From contig FN649736.1 of NCBI GenBank assembly GCA_000310025.1, positions 863,238 to 927,237 of the forward strand: 64,000 nucleotides of DNA, given 5' to 3'. Under the pieces are notes generated by a model. That model was not told where the DNA came from. It worked only from the letters and a program-made list of their open reading frames with translations, and made no database searches. This DNA is from Ectocarpus siliculosus (lineage: Eukaryota > Sar > Phaeophyceae > Ectocarpales > Ectocarpaceae). Made by a program: the position numbers and the translations under genes. This document shows positions 1 through 12,965 of this stretch, one piece after another. Position 1 is the first letter of the stretch. Every line of letters starts with the position of its first letter.

Positions 1-136
1 ACAAGAGCCGAAGGACAAACAGGCACACGGCCATGTTGTAACGTAGAAAGAAATAGGGACGCCACTCATGTCTTGCTTCACCAATTCCGTCGGCATCACG
101 TCGATTGCGCACACAGAATCTTCTGGGCTTCTTGTA

Positions 137-3100
137 TTAATCTGCCTTCTCTTCCTCTTCATCGGCATTCGTCGTCTGCTCCTTCTCCTTTTTCAATTCT
201 GCCCTCAATTGAAAGAAGAGGACAACCGTCTCGACCACGATCGCCATGACCATGAGCGCGTGAACGGCCACGAGAACGATCTCGAACACCCTTTGGCTCG
301 CGACGTGTTCGTCGGAAACGTTTACCTTCAGCAGGAGCCCGAGAAACATGCTCGAGAAGACAACAACGTGCCCCATGCGATTGATCCAACGATCCCACCC
401 GGATTTGTACGGGTTCAGGGCCTCAGAAACGACGACAAAAGCGAAGGCGATCATTAATGTCACCGCGATCTGCGCCGCCGTGTTGGGATAGATGAACACG
501 ACGACGCCTGCTAGGAGGACCCGCCGGCCGCACTCGATCACCTCGTAGTAGAACGCCCACCGGTTGTAAGGCTCCCACAGGTCGGCGATCGAGGTGACAC
601 GCGGAGGGTCTCGCCGTTTGGACGTGTCCTGCTTCAACAAGTCGCGATCCCTGAAGAGAAGGCCGGCGTAGAGAGCCGGGATTCCCACCGTGTATACGAG
701 GATCATGAAGACGGCGTACACCTGGAAGCCCTTGTGCTTGGAGGAGTCGCACTCGATGCGGTAGTCTGACCTGAGGTAGATCTTGCGGTCGGCTAGTTCC
801 TCGCAAGCGAAGGATCTGAACAGGATCGAACTTACGCTCGAGTAGACGAAGAACGTAAGCAAGAGCACCATCGACGCATGCTTGTGCTGAACGGCTCCGA
901 GTGTGTCTGGCTTGCGACGGTAGAGACTCCAGGCCCTAAAGTAGGTGCATGCCAAAAACAGCAAGGCCGCGATAGGGCTGATCGTGGAAACCAGCAGTCT
1001 GTCGTGGAAGTCCATGTCAATGGTGCAGCTGACAGATAGAGCCCAGCCGAGGTCGAAGTTGAACATGTCAAGGACTCCAAGGAAGTCTTCGTACACGTCG
1101 GGGTAGGTGACGTTCGCGATAGACGTGAACTGTTGCAGAAGGTCAGGCGGACAAAACGTGATTGGAAGACGGGTTAACATGAGTCCATGGCCCGTGGATG
1201 GGTCGTTGTTCCAAATACAACGCGGTGCTCGAGTCACGTCGCACGAGGCTGTCGTATGTCTTCGAACTGATGCGTGAGTTTGTACGTTCAGGGAAGAGTG
1301 TAGAACGATAGTTTCGCCGCCGAAGTACAACGAGATCATTCTTTCAGAAAGATAGTTGTCCCGCAAAAGTGACCGCTGTTATGTATCATAGGTGCGGTGC
1401 AACCCTTCCATAGTTAGTTGTACAAAGTAGGCGGAAAGATGCCAGGTGACCTCTTCCCACTTTGTGGTAGAGCCACGGATACCAAGTGCAGACTTGACGT
1501 GCGCAACACGCCCATGGGGAGCGGAAACCCGCCGGTACGTCGGAAATGCTCCGTGTCATACCTGCGTCAAGATTTGCCAGGCCGCGATGACAATCTTCAC
1601 AGACTGGAGAGGTATGTACCGCGTCACCCGCTCGATCCATCCACATCCCGTGCCCATGCCGTCCTCCCCCGACGTGACGTACGAGTATATGGCAGCGAGG
1701 ACGATCGTGGTCCCGACAGCGAGGACGACCAATATCACGATCCCCCCCGTGTTTTTCTCGGGGCACTTGCTGCACACAAAGCCCAGTTGCTCGGAATAAC
1801 CGTTGCTGCAAACACTGCAGTCTGCGTGCAAGAGGGAACGATCAAGAACACGGGGAAAGCATGAGCTCACCGAGCGAGGCAACCGGAGGAACAACATCGG
1901 ATTCTCGAGACGATTCCCTGGTTTTGTGATAGGGGGAATCGTGCTCGACGGATGCATTGGGGAGCTGGGGCCCTGTTGAAGAGGTTACCTCCACATCAGC
2001 CGTTCTTTTGTTTATTGCACAGAAGTGGAAGACTTCAAGGGTAACCGGCACCTGACGGACCGGTTGGTGGCAAATCGCTTCACTTGTTCACAATCTTCGG
2101 CCCGTATTTTCACGGGTGCGCTACTGTACGTCCGCAATGTCATCAGAAGTTCCATCACTTGGACCACATTTGCTGTTGTCCCCCCTATAGGTGGTGGCAG
2201 CATTCATTGGTAGATGGCGGGATTTCATTCCGGACACCTTCAGCCGAAAATCAAACATCTCAACGCGACGCCTGACATAAACAATGGCCATCTCCACACT
2301 TTATAAATACCTCCCGAGAGGTAATAGACCCGCCGTTCGCGCGGACATTGGGGATACCATGCCAATGATTCGCCGGCGGGGTGTTCGAACAACGGCATGA
2401 ACCGCCCCGGAAGAAAGCGCAAACTAATCATCGCAAACACGGTCGGTCCTCGTTTGAATGCCCGCTGCGGTCTAGACTGCTGTACAGCACAAGAACAAAT
2501 TGCGGCCTAAAGTAAGATAAGTACGAAACCCTGCGCAACGTAACGAAAAATATGTGTTGTGAAACGCGACACACAACGCGATGCTACCGAGGAAGTATCG
2601 CTTCCACCCCTCGCAAACCTATGGAAATGGTCGACTGCAAGAACCACGCACATGGCCCCTCGTAGCCCTCCAGGCAGTAGCCGGATGTGGCCGTCACCCC
2701 TCCGAGGCAGGCTTCGGCATGGTAGCACGCGAGAACGTCCTCGCTGGACTCGGTGGCTCGCCAGTACCCGCTGTCGATCGAGAGTGCTTCGAGGGTGATG
2801 TTGCCGCCGTCGCTCGTGGCATGCTCCATTACCTCTGTACAAGCCGGAACCAGAAGCCCTTCATCGAAGACGCATCCTTCGCACGTGACCTCGCATCCGC
2901 TGCACATCACCTCGAAAGGGTCGTCCGACTGCTGCCGGCGAAATGGACGGAATGCATGGCGGTGTTGATCAGGGATATTCACGGTGCGGTTTTTCTCGAC
3001 GGTGCGGTGCGGTGCGGTGCGGTGCGGTGCGGTGCGGTGCGGTGCGGTCCCGTTGCGTTGCGGTGCGGTGCGGTGCTCTCCTCTCTTCGCGGCGCGGTGC

Positions 3101-6100
3101 GGTGCGGTGCGGTCTGGTCTGTTCGTTGCGGTGCGGTGCGGTGCGGTGCGTCGCGTCGCTTCGTTTCGTTTTGTTTCGGTTCGGCTCGNNNNNNNNNNNN
3201 NNNNNNNNNNNNNNNNNNNNNNNNNNNNNNNNNNNNNNNNNNNNNNNNNNNNNNNNNNNNNNNNNNNNNNNNNNNNNNNNNNNNNNNNNNNNNNNNNNNN
3301 NNNNNNNNNNNNNNNNNNNNNNNNNNNNNNNNNNNNNNNGGTGCGGTGCGGTGCGCCTGTTGTTTAACCGCACCGCACCGCACCGTCAAATATGGAGCTG
3401 CACAACACCGCACCGCACCGCGCCGTCACCTTTCGAGATGAAAAGCCACACCGCACCGTACCGCACCGTGCCGTGCCGTAAGGATTCACAAATAACCGTA
3501 GTTATGGTTTTATCACAGTACGGTTTTTCCTACCCCGTAGCCAAACCCGCAGTAAACCCCCGTGAAAACAGCAGATGAGGCGAGGTTTTGTCGTGCAGAC
3601 GCACACCAGGAACGTTGAACGATGTTATTTTTTCTTTCTTTAAACCAGTACGCACGAAACACCGTGTCGCCACACCACACACACGCACACCGTCATCTGG
3701 TTGTAGCCAGTGGCGAGCATGAGCCACCTGGTGGTGCTGCCGAAGTTTTTCTTTATTTTTTGCTGGCATATTCCAACAACGGTATGAATACTAGAAGCAT
3801 GTGAGGAGTGTAGCTGCTGTTGATGCGTGTTGTAGGAACGTATATTGACTGGAAAAACGGTGTAAATGATCTGTGGCTTCTTTGTTGTCTAGGGGTTTCA
3901 GGTTTTCTGACCGCAAGCCGCGCGATTTGTCGTGGCGGCCTCATTTCGATGGACTTAATCTAACGTAAATAAATATCGTGGAGACCCCGTCATTTTTGTC
4001 ACAGACAACCGTAGTATTGACCGCGGTGTTCTTCGACGGTGTACCACCGCCAAGGCCGCGGTTAGCGCGGTTTTTATTACGGGGTAGACAAACCGCACCG
4101 AAACAAAAAAACGTGAGACGGTGAACCGCACCGCACCGTCAAATATGGAGTCGAAAAAGCCACACCGCACCGCACTGTCGAATTTGGAGATGATAAAACC
4201 GCACCGCACCGCACCGTGACATGATAAAGCCGCACCGCACCGCACCGCACCGCACCGCACCGCACCGCACCGCACCGCACCGTGAAAATGTCGAGAAACG
4301 AAAACCCGTGGTGCGGTTCCACACCGTGAACATTCCTGGCATTGATCCAGTTGTAAAGTCCACTACTCAGAAGCCGCTGGTGTCCATGTTGATACCGTAG
4401 ACGCACGGTAGATATCGAGCTTGAAAGAACGTACCTACTTCTTGTGCGTGTTTTCGTTTTTAAGCAGAATCTCGATATTGGAAAACCCCTTCAAGTGCTC
4501 AACCCTGCAATTGTGAGTTTGGTTTCCGTGTACGATGAATCCTACCAAGAGGTGTTGCTGCAAGACGAGCAAATCCGAAAAACTGTGATTGAGATACCTG
4601 AATGTGTGTGTGTGTGTTGTCGCCTCATTCGTGTCTTCTCGGCGCCTTTGGTACATGTTCGATGCACCAGCCAGGGCTTCTGGAGGAATTTAACCGTTGG
4701 AGTTATCTTGTCATCACGTTTCCCCCTCCGGTTCTCACTTTCAATGTAAACACGATATGGTTGCAACTGTTCACTCGTTCTTCATGTGTTTCCTCGCTTC
4801 AATGCCCTTTCCACGCCAAAATTTCGACCTTTTCACTTTACTCAAAGGAGGTTCTAACCCGCAAGCTACAGAGGTTCAGGAGGTTACGAAGTTACAATCT
4901 GGACCATTGGATCGACCTGGGAGATGAATTTTCCGGGATGCGGTGCGCCATGCCTGGAGGTGGTAATAGTTCAGAAAAAAAGTGAATTTTTCGGATTGCT
5001 GAAGAGAGAATCATTTCGAACCTCAGCACGCATGCTCTCCGAACTCCGCATACGTTAATGAGGTGCGCATTGAGGCAGACGTTCACGGCGAAACCAAGCA
5101 TGTTCTAGGTAAGAAAACACTTCGATTCACATAAGGAGCACTCCGATTTCAAACATTTGCATTCGCGCCAAGCTATCTAGTGAGTGACTATCACCGGGTT
5201 GAACGTTCATTGTTCAGCCAACAGCAAGAATGCGTTTTCCCGGAATGGTGCTCCATTGTTTTTCTTCCAAAGTCGGTGGGTTTCGGAATGTACAACAACA
5301 CCGATTTGATATGGTTTTTGATCACAGAAGAATGCTGCTCGCCTCCACCCCCACCTTTGTTTTTCTCAATAGCAGTTTCATTTCCCTCCGACTACACGCC
5401 GGTATTGGAACACGTCCGACGAGTTCCCGCAAAGTGGGAGCAGCTATCTTTGTGCACCTCTACAGCTGAAGGGTACGACGGGTACTTCAAAACAACATCG
5501 TGTACCCTCTCAAGCAAAAGTAAATCGTAACCGTTTTGTTTCCGGAAAATAAATAGATTTATTTTCGGACAACTCGTCGAGCTTTCCAAAGCCCTGCTTC
5601 CCGGAGGGACCAGGGACTGCTCTTGTCGTTTCGAAACCTGCCCCCGTGCTCTCGAAAAACAAGCGCTCAACCCGCAGCCGACGGTGCCCTCGTACTTGTA
5701 GTTGCACGGTGTCCCGAGTAAGACAAAGAAGGGAATGATATTGCTGAGGGCGGACACGCCAAGGCAGGGTCAAGTTATACACGGTACGTTTCGGATGTCA
5801 AAGTGTCTTGAGACGCATAGAGCAAGTCCGCACCTGAATGAAGTCCAAGTACATGCTCGAGCGGCAGTCGAATCTGTTGCCAGAGAAAAAGTTGCTTTCC
5901 ACTGCCGAAATGTAGCCGATGTTAGACACGGCCGCCCCCTCTCCTTCGTCAGCCGTGTTTCCCACGAACGAGCAGTTGAAGAAATATGCCGCACCTGCTA
6001 GCCTTAGAGCCCCACCTGTTCCTGCGGAGTTGCCCTCGAAAATGCTGCCGTTAAAAGCGTCTTTTCCAGCCGCGCTCTCTATGGCTCCACCTGTTGACGC

Positions 6101-9100
6101 TCCCTGGTTGTCGACAAATCGGCATCGGTCGAAAGTGGTAGGGTTGTCGCCGCCGGACGGCTCAATCCCGCACCCGAACAACGACACAGCGCCTCCGATC
6201 TCAGCCACGTTAGAGGTAAAGTTCACCTCAGTGAAGATCGGGCCGGTATCGACGCCTGACAAGAAGATTGCTCCTCCCGCGACTCCAGCAGAATTGCCAA
6301 CAAAGCTAATATCCACGTTGAAGCTGGTGTTCAAGGCAGCGTCTTCAAACAGCACGATCGCGCCCCCGTTGGTTGCGGCTGTGTTGTTGAAAAAGATGGT
6401 GGTGGCGTTCATCGTGATGTTAGATAGGATACCGTCGTTACCCGAAGATGCTGTGATCCCCCCGCCCTCAGATTGCGCCACGTTCGACGTGAAAATGGTT
6501 TCCCCTGTCCAGCTCACGTTACAACTCAAAACAGAGGCAGCTCCTCCTTCTCCGCCCAGAGTACTATTAACCAGAAACAGAGCGCTGTTGCCGATAAATT
6601 CCGTAGTTCCGCTCCAAGAGATGTAAGAATCAATGCAATCAAATGCCCCGGCACGATAAGAAGCGAAGTTGCCGAGAAATGTCGTGGTGCCTTCCCCCCA
6701 GGATACGCGAGCACCCTCTGTCGCTGAAATGGCGCCGCCTCCGAACCCCACAAAATTGGTGTCGAACTCAGTGTCTCCGCTCCAAGACACTTCCGAGCCA
6801 TCCACTTCCATAGCACCACCCAGTGAAACCAGGCTAACTCCAAAGTTCATTGTGAAATGCGTCGCTCCTCCACTCCACGACACGCTAGCGCCGTCAGTCG
6901 CTGCTATAGCGCAACCAGCGAGGGCATCGGTGGTGTCCCCTTGGCAATTATTATAGATGAAATCTGTTGCCCCGCTCCAGGAAACGTTAGACCCGATCGC
7001 AAGTAGGCCACCTCCTCGACCAATCCTGCCAATTACGGAATTGTTGTAAAACAGTGTCGGCCCACTCCAGGACACATCGCTTTCAACAGCGTACACGGCA
7101 CCTCCCGTGATGGCCCAGTTGCCCTCAATCGAGCTCGCGGTCCAGGAAACACTGGACTCCACCGCGTACAAAGCACCTCCGTGATACGCCCAGTTCTCCC
7201 GGAACCATGCCGCCTCTGTCCACGACACACTGGAATCGGAAGAAAACACAGCGGCACCATAGTACGCCCCGTTGTCCAACGTTGAAAAGTTGCCAGCGAA
7301 GGAAACGCTGGAACCCGACCGCACTATCAAAGCCCCACCGTAGTAAGCCGTGTTCCCGTGAAACCAGCTGTCCGCCTCTCCTGAGCAGGACACGGCTGAG
7401 CTTTCGTCGACGAACGCAGCACCACCGCTGGACGCCGTGTTGTTCTGAAACAACGCCGCGGTGTCACTCCAAGAGGCACTCGAGCCATCGTAGACCAGCA
7501 GAGCTCCGCCTTGACCTGCGCTATTGGAATCGAACGTTGTTTCGCCGGTCCAGGAAACGCTCGAGCTGTTGCCTGCGGCCACAGCACCACCAAAGTAGTT
7601 GGCGCTGTTGTTGTAGAACAGAGTGGACGCGTTCCACGATACGCTCGAATCGCCGAGTGCGTAAACGGCGCCTCCCCAGTACCCGGCTGTGTTGGAAGCC
7701 AAGTCCACTTCTTCGGCCCAAGATAGGCTGGAACCATCGTTGACCATCATGGCACCTGCACTGTGGCCAGCCTCGTTGCTGAACCACAACCCACCGCACG
7801 AAACGACGCAGTTACCGGTGACAAACACGCCGCCTCCACTTGCGCCTGCGAAGTTGTAGGCAAATGTTCCCCCGGTACAGGACATGCTGGAGCCTTCGGA
7901 CAAGTAAATGGCGCCCCCATGGTCCGTAGCCGTATTCGCAATAAACATCGTCTCGACGAGGGTCAAGGTGGACCCTGCCGCAGCTATGGCGCCACCCACC
8001 GTGCTACTTCCAAAGGCGATGGTGATATTGCTCAGGTACAGGGCAGCGTCGACAACGGTGAAGAGTCTCGTCCCTTCATTTCCATGTATGACGGCGCCGG
8101 AGTCGTCGTCGCCAACAGTACTCGAGCCGGCACCCGTTATCGTCAGAACGGTACCAGCCCCGACCACGATTGGCATCTCCATGACCACAGTTCCACTCCA
8201 CTCCACCTCGAACGAACCCCCGGAGCAGTTGACGGCTGCTGCCAGAGCGTGCGCCTCCTCCTGTTCGTCCACCACCCACGTCTGCTGCACCTCCGCGGAG
8301 CAGGGCAGGGCCTCGGGCGATGGTGGACTGCACTCGTAAAACTCGTCGCCAGCACTGGGATCCAAGCAATCGGCGAGGCCTCCGCAGAGAGTGCCGCTGC
8401 AGGAACATATGCAGCACTTTCACACGAACCATACAGGGTTCAATCAGGACGGGCAAGGAAAAGAAGGGGGAGAAGGGTTGGCAGGGGGGGTGTTAGGGTT
8501 CATCGGTCACTGCAGTACGGATCAGGGGACTTGTGGCGTTCCTGCTACTGCTGCTGCAATGCGCTCCTACTCACCCAAGGAGCCACCTACCTGTGTTGTT
8601 GACCTACATAAGTTGTGTGGAGTATAGACCAAGCTGATACCTCCATCCACCACAAGTTTCGCTCCTGGATAAGCGGGACGCACGGTCTACTTTTGCAATC
8701 GAAGACACTCACATCTCCCCCGTCGTATCCGCAAGCGGGGTTGTTATTTTCCTCCTGGCATTGTCCGTCGCCAATCATGGACCAGCTTCCGGTACACTCG
8801 GGGAACTCGGCGACAACAGTGGGGTCGAAGAAGGCTGGGTCCAGACAGTCGAAGCCGCTGTAGTCGGCAAACCCGTCAAAGCCGCAAGCAGAATCAATGG
8901 AAAGTGGGCAGGTATCCGCACAGCAATCCCCACCGTCGTATGCACACTCAGGATTGTTGTTCTCGCTGTCGCAAAACTCGTCACCAATCGTCAACCAATC
9001 GCCGGCGCAGTCGGGATTTTCAGCAACGACGGTCTGTGAGAGGCATGTTGAGTCGGAGCAATCGAAGCGGTAAGTGTCGCAGTAGTAGTCTCCCCCGCAG

Positions 9101-9474
9101 TCCATTTCGCAACAATCGGACCAGAGCGTATTGCACTCCGGATAGTTCTGGAACATGTTGCACTTTGTGGTGTTGTCCTGGGTCTCGAAGAACTCTAAGT
9201 CGGATGCTGGGTTATCACCGCAGTCTGGGTACAGGCAATCGAACGTCCCCTCAGAGCACCAATAGAGAGGCCCGTCGACACAGGTGCAGGAGCAACAGTC
9301 ACCCCCATCGTAGCCACAGGAAGGGACATTCAGCTCCGCGTCACAACGGCCATTGCCGATGTCGGCAATCGCACCGTTGGTGCAGGTGTCGTACTGTGCC
9401 GCGCCACCATGAAGAAGGGGGCACAACAGCAAGATATAGACGGCAAAGCTGGTGCTGCCTCTTTGCCGAACCAT
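137..9474 (-). CDS. LNR / Pmp-like beta-helix / multi-pass membrane surface protein (5 exons)
   Basis: Exons read on the minus strand are 9474-8713, 8416-5834, 2928-2652, 1821-1562 and 1129-137, all with GT..AG introns and in phase, giving about 1,624 residues. The start ATG at 9474 opens a signal peptide (hydrophobic AVYILLLCPLLHGGAA). Residues about 30-270 hold three cysteine-rich LNR (Lin-12/Notch) modules ending in YDGGDCC; the third is split by intron 1 and its CC is restored by splicing. Residues about 280-1115 are roughly 17 degenerate repeats of 30-35 residues with GGA(I/V/L), F..N and SVSW motifs, like the right-handed beta-helix of Chlamydia Pmp proteins. Exons 3-4 encode a Cys-rich stalk; the junction GYEGP|YCSVCSNGY is rebuilt by splicing. 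About eight hydrophobic helices follow in exons 4-5, then an acidic cytoplasmic tail. It is probably a cell-surface adhesin or sensor, but the ligand is unknown. Exon 3 could start 3 bases earlier, at 2931. Exon structure is inferred from frame and motif continuity. Confidence 0.86.
2971..4345. mobile_element. Foldback-like element made of GGTGC/GCACC pentamer arrays, inside intron 2
   Basis: The left arm (about 2975-3185 and 3340-3355) is tandem GGTGC. The right arms (about 3369-3480 and 4095-4283) are the reverse complement, CGCAC/CCGCA. The outer edges are imperfect inverted copies: TTCACGGTGCGG with a nearby TCTCGAC on the left, against GTCGAGA and CCACACCGTGAA on the right. A second inner inverted motif, CTACCCCGTA at 3531-3540 against TACGGGGTAG at 4079-4088, brackets a 540-bp core with no coding capacity. 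A longer phrase ending CCGTCAAATATGGAG recurs near 3384 and 4136. Inverted arms built of short tandem units resemble foldback transposons; target duplication is not clear. An alternative is a locally expanded pentamer satellite. The array lies entirely in an intron, about 45 bases from exon 3. Confidence 0.5.
3189..3339. other. Assembly gap (151 N)
   Basis: This run of N falls at the turn between the GGTGC-oriented and GCACC-oriented pentamer arrays. An inverted tandem array is a likely cause of assembly failure there. The true length is unknown. Confidence 0.95.
4346..5833 (-). other. Remainder of intron 2, no recognised feature
   Basis: This part of the 2.9 kb intron 2 (donor GTGCGG at 5833, acceptor GGCAG near 2929) shows no motif continuity with the gene. 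Several open frames occur on both strands but none has a recognisable domain. Skipping it gives YLDFIQ|SDDPFEVMC, which fits the Cys-rich stalk. Confidence 0.5.
8417..8712 (-). other. Intron 1 of the LNR/Pmp-like gene
   Basis: The donor GTGAGT follows codon GAT, and the acceptor ends GTGTGAAAG. Removing these 296 bases restores the third LNR module (GYDGGD|CCICSCSG), matching the CC spacing of the two upstream modules. I see no other feature inside. Confidence 0.85.
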
Positions 9475-12400
9475 GTAGAATTATTTTTATCTTGTGCAAG
9501 TGTACCTCAACCGCAACCACTCTTCCCCAGTGTGCCCTGCAGTGGAAGAAAATCACATGGTCGATCAGGGGGGGGCGAAGAATGCAGCAGTCAGATGGAC
9601 TTCTCAAGAAAGATTGGGCATGAAAGGACAGGAAGAGAGACGCTGGGAAAGACAGAGAAACAATTCGGGCAAACCAAGGCAAACGGGGGTCAAAAAGCGA
9701 TTCAGCCGGGTACATGCGTGTAGTAGTTTGCGTGAAATGAGTCTACCTGATTGGTTGACGCCTACTTTCACCCTACCCTGAAATAAAAAACTAGGGTACG
9801 CACTGCCGGAGGCACTTATTCCTGCAAAATTTGGCAATTTCACGCTGTTTTTCTGAAATGTAAGGGAAATGGGCGCTTCCATTGGCCATTTTCTCCGCTG
9901 GAGCCGTTGTCCCGTCTAACGAAAAAAACTCCTCTAACACGGACTCTTAATCTTCCAGCTCAACGCAAATGTTTGCAACTGACAACTGGGACATGCACCA
10001 TGGTTGACCAGTCGCCTGAACAAAACACGCGCAGCATTCCAGCATAAGAGTCCCTCCCACGCAGTCCCTCAGTAATAGCTCAATCTGGGCCACACTACGT
10101 GAGAAACGAGGGGTGACTGGGGAGTTTGTCGATACGAAACACCCCATGCTCCTCTCTCTCTCTTTCCCCCATTCCCATGTGCACCCACCCCCTCCCACAG
10201 CAGGGCGTTAGTGTTAGCCCTCACTCATGGAGGGGGTACCAGGACCTTGTATTGTAGAGACAGCGAGACGTCACAGCTGGATATATTTCGCTTCTTCTAC
10301 GGGTATGGCCTTAGTATGTTCACCCGTCGGTGGTAACAATCGGGGTTGAGAACGTGAGGCGAGACATTCATTTATTTAGCACGTTGCACGAGCAAGCCGC
10401 GAAAACATGGCACTGCCAGCTAAATGAAATATAGCATTATTATTTGGCAGAACAAAAAATATTAAACTTGGCGTAAGAGAATGAACGACGTACACTCAAT
10501 ATTCAGCCCACAACAAGAATCTGATGTTGGGCCCGAATCACGTTTCTTAAACGCGGGCGCTATCTGTGTACGATCGTTTAGATGCCGTTCGTTCGTCAAC
10601 AACCTGAGCCATATCTAACCAAGTTTCGGTCTCAAAACGCCAGCTCGAGAGACGGCACAGGCAGGCAGAGAGGAGAGTAGAATGAGGAGATTGAGCTCAG
10701 GTCACGTGTTGTCAGCGTTCACGAACAGGAGCATGTTTCGAGGTGAGTTACTGGATAACTTTCGCGCTGGTATCCAGTGACCGCGTAGGTACACGAAGGA
10801 GAAGTCTGCCTCAAACGTTCGTGAAACATGTTTAACGTCCAGCAGCTACTGCCTCGCCCAGCGTCGCGCTTACTTCAAGTATTCATTACCCAGCTAGGAC
10901 GATATTGATTGGGAACTCGATAAAGGCTCTCCTCTCTACCGGCAGACCTGAGCAGACCCCCCTCTGGAAAATTCCCGAAACGCGTGAATTTATAGGATTT
11001 CCACCATATCATAATAATAATGTTATGCCGCGCGAATGGCGCAGGCACCGTGCCTGACGAAAGTGTCTAGGATGCAAGACTGCTTGAATTGAGGCACATT
11101 GATTGACTGTCCTCCATTGTTGAAATGAGGGTTTGCAACCCAAGTACTGTCTGCGGCAAAGTCGTAGGCACAATAACGTCAGGCACGAGGGCTCCGCCCC
11201 TTCCGCGAAACCACCATGGCTTGATTGCCAGATTTTCAACGGTGGAAACCCAAAAAGGTCGGAATTTTTTCATTTTGCAGAAGATGTGTTCCCTGGGAGG
11301 AGCTTTCAACGGCGCCTGGATACGAAAGGGTTGGGAATCGCTCACAGTAGTTGTTCAAGTTCATGCGGCCTTCCTTTAGGGCCTTATGTCCGTCCGTGTT
11401 ACGCGTCATTTACCCCTGAAGTCTTACGTGTGACGAAAATACCACAATCCGGCGTTATCCGTTCTCAGGCCCCCCTTATGTGTGTTGGCCGATCGGTGCT
11501 ATTATCACATACGCACACAAACGTTTTTCCCTGCTCTCGCTACATCGAAGGAGCGCAAGGAGAGGTGAGATTCTGCTTCAGTTCAAGTAAGAAGTAGTCT
11601 ATGCATTGGAGCTTCGCTGTTTTCCGCAAGAGATGATAATCATGTGAAGGGTTTACGCGACATTTCAGGCCATGAAAGTATGTTTCTGTCCCGCCCAGTT
11701 AACTTGCCGCAGCAAAAAATCTGTGTACTGTAATCGACTGGGTCGGATTCACACGTATCATGACAAATTCGGCCCATGCCACCCAAGCCATAAATAAATG
11801 CACCGTTTACCGTTCATTTACGGTTCATCACGCGGTGCCCTATTGGGCCCACAAAGGGAAGAAAGCCTAAGCCTTACACCCTGAAATCAAACAGTTCGTC
11901 AAATAGGTAGTGCCGGTAGGGCACTAGTGAGGAATTTTATGACCCCGAATAGTGCCTATTCAGGGACTCCACGCAACAGTGCCGGCGTCCGAAGTATTTT
12001 GCGCACACCCCGGCACTAAACAGGGATATCTACTACTGTAACCATGTAACACGTCTTGTCATGGCACGTATAGTTTCCTATCTTTTACAGTCTTAAAGTC
12101 CATGGTTTCGTTTCGCAGTCTACAAAAAACATAGTCGTGGGTTCGAGCCCCAGGCTGGACACTTTGAAGTTTATTTTTTCCTGAGACACTGGATACTCTC
12201 GGCCAGAGTATGGGTGACAGATTGACTCGTCTGAGACCCTGGAACATTCTGCAGGATGTGGGTGGCGAGTGATATGAAGCGAAACAAAGCTTGGACGGAT
12301 AGTAGCGCTGGCAAGGGGAGTCACCCTCCTCGGAAGTGAAAGTTCCGGGGCTCACGAACCCCACGAATAACGTTTTTTATAGATAGATGCCGAAATCAAA

Positions 12401-12479
12401 CCCTTGACTAGTCAGTGCTGACTAGTCTAATGGTTGCTGACTAGTCTAATGGTTTGCTTTCGGCTTCTACAATAATATA
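9475..12479. other. Intergenic, gene-poor
   Basis: This is the 5' flank of the minus-strand surface-protein gene and the sequence beyond it. I see no convincing ORF. Small features are a hairpin-like AGTGCCGGTAGGGCACT near 11910 and a lone tRNA-type B-box-like GGGTTCGAGCCC near 12139 without a matching A box. No core promoter could be assigned. Confidence 0.5.
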
Positions 12480-12965
12480 CAGTACGAGCCCACAGACAAG
12501 AAACGTCAAATTCGGGTCGAGCCTCAATCCGTTATTTTGGGTCCAAGGACCAGCCGAAGTCGTCCGTTTTCTTACAAGATATTTCTTATTCCTTTGGAAC
12601 ATCACATCCTCCCAATCCTCTTTTTTTTCACTTCGTATGTTTTCTTTTTTGGCTGGAGAATACAACACAACAAATGGTCATCATGCCGTTTAAGGAGAAA
12701 GAAAGCTCGTTGTGGCCATTGGCGTGGTGATGTAACCACTCTCTCTTCCTCCTAGAAAAAATTCACTGTTCCGGTAGCTAGGTAGGGGGTTGGGAACATG
12801 GGAGGAGTGCAAAGTGGGACGTTTCTTATTGGGCACGCTCCTCCAGCTACTCCTTGTTTCGTATGTCTTGTGGGTATCGCATCATCATGTTTCTTATTGG
12901 GACGTTTTCAATGTTGTGGCCGAGATTGAGCCGTGTTTCTTAGCCCGTTTTCCTTATTTTTCGTA
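12480..12965 (+). repeat. Dispersed repeat, copy A (shared with 61.85-62.42 kb)
   Basis: Long stretches align by eye with 61870-62410. Both contain AAGAAACGTCAAA, GGGTCGAGCCTCAAT (one change in the other copy), TTTCTTATTCCTTTGG, a shared GGGCACGCTC block, ATCATGTTTCTTA and TGTTGTGGCCGAGATTGAGC, in the same order and orientation. No reading frame is conserved. The family is not recognised; it may be a non-autonomous transposon or an LTR fragment. Confidence 0.65.

Noticed and set aside
2943-3578. Long open frames on both strands through the GGTGC pentamer array
   Set aside because: The pentamer lacks stop codons in several frames and the translated N gap inflates the length. These frames have no domain and lie in an intron.
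5798-8602. Plus-strand ORFs opposite the Pmp-like exon
   Set aside because: They are low-complexity mirror frames of the repeat exon; the minus strand has clear domain motifs and splice sites.
12110-12160. Possible tRNA gene from a B-box-like GGGTTCGAGCCC
   Set aside because: No A box at proper distance and no cloverleaf stems could be formed.
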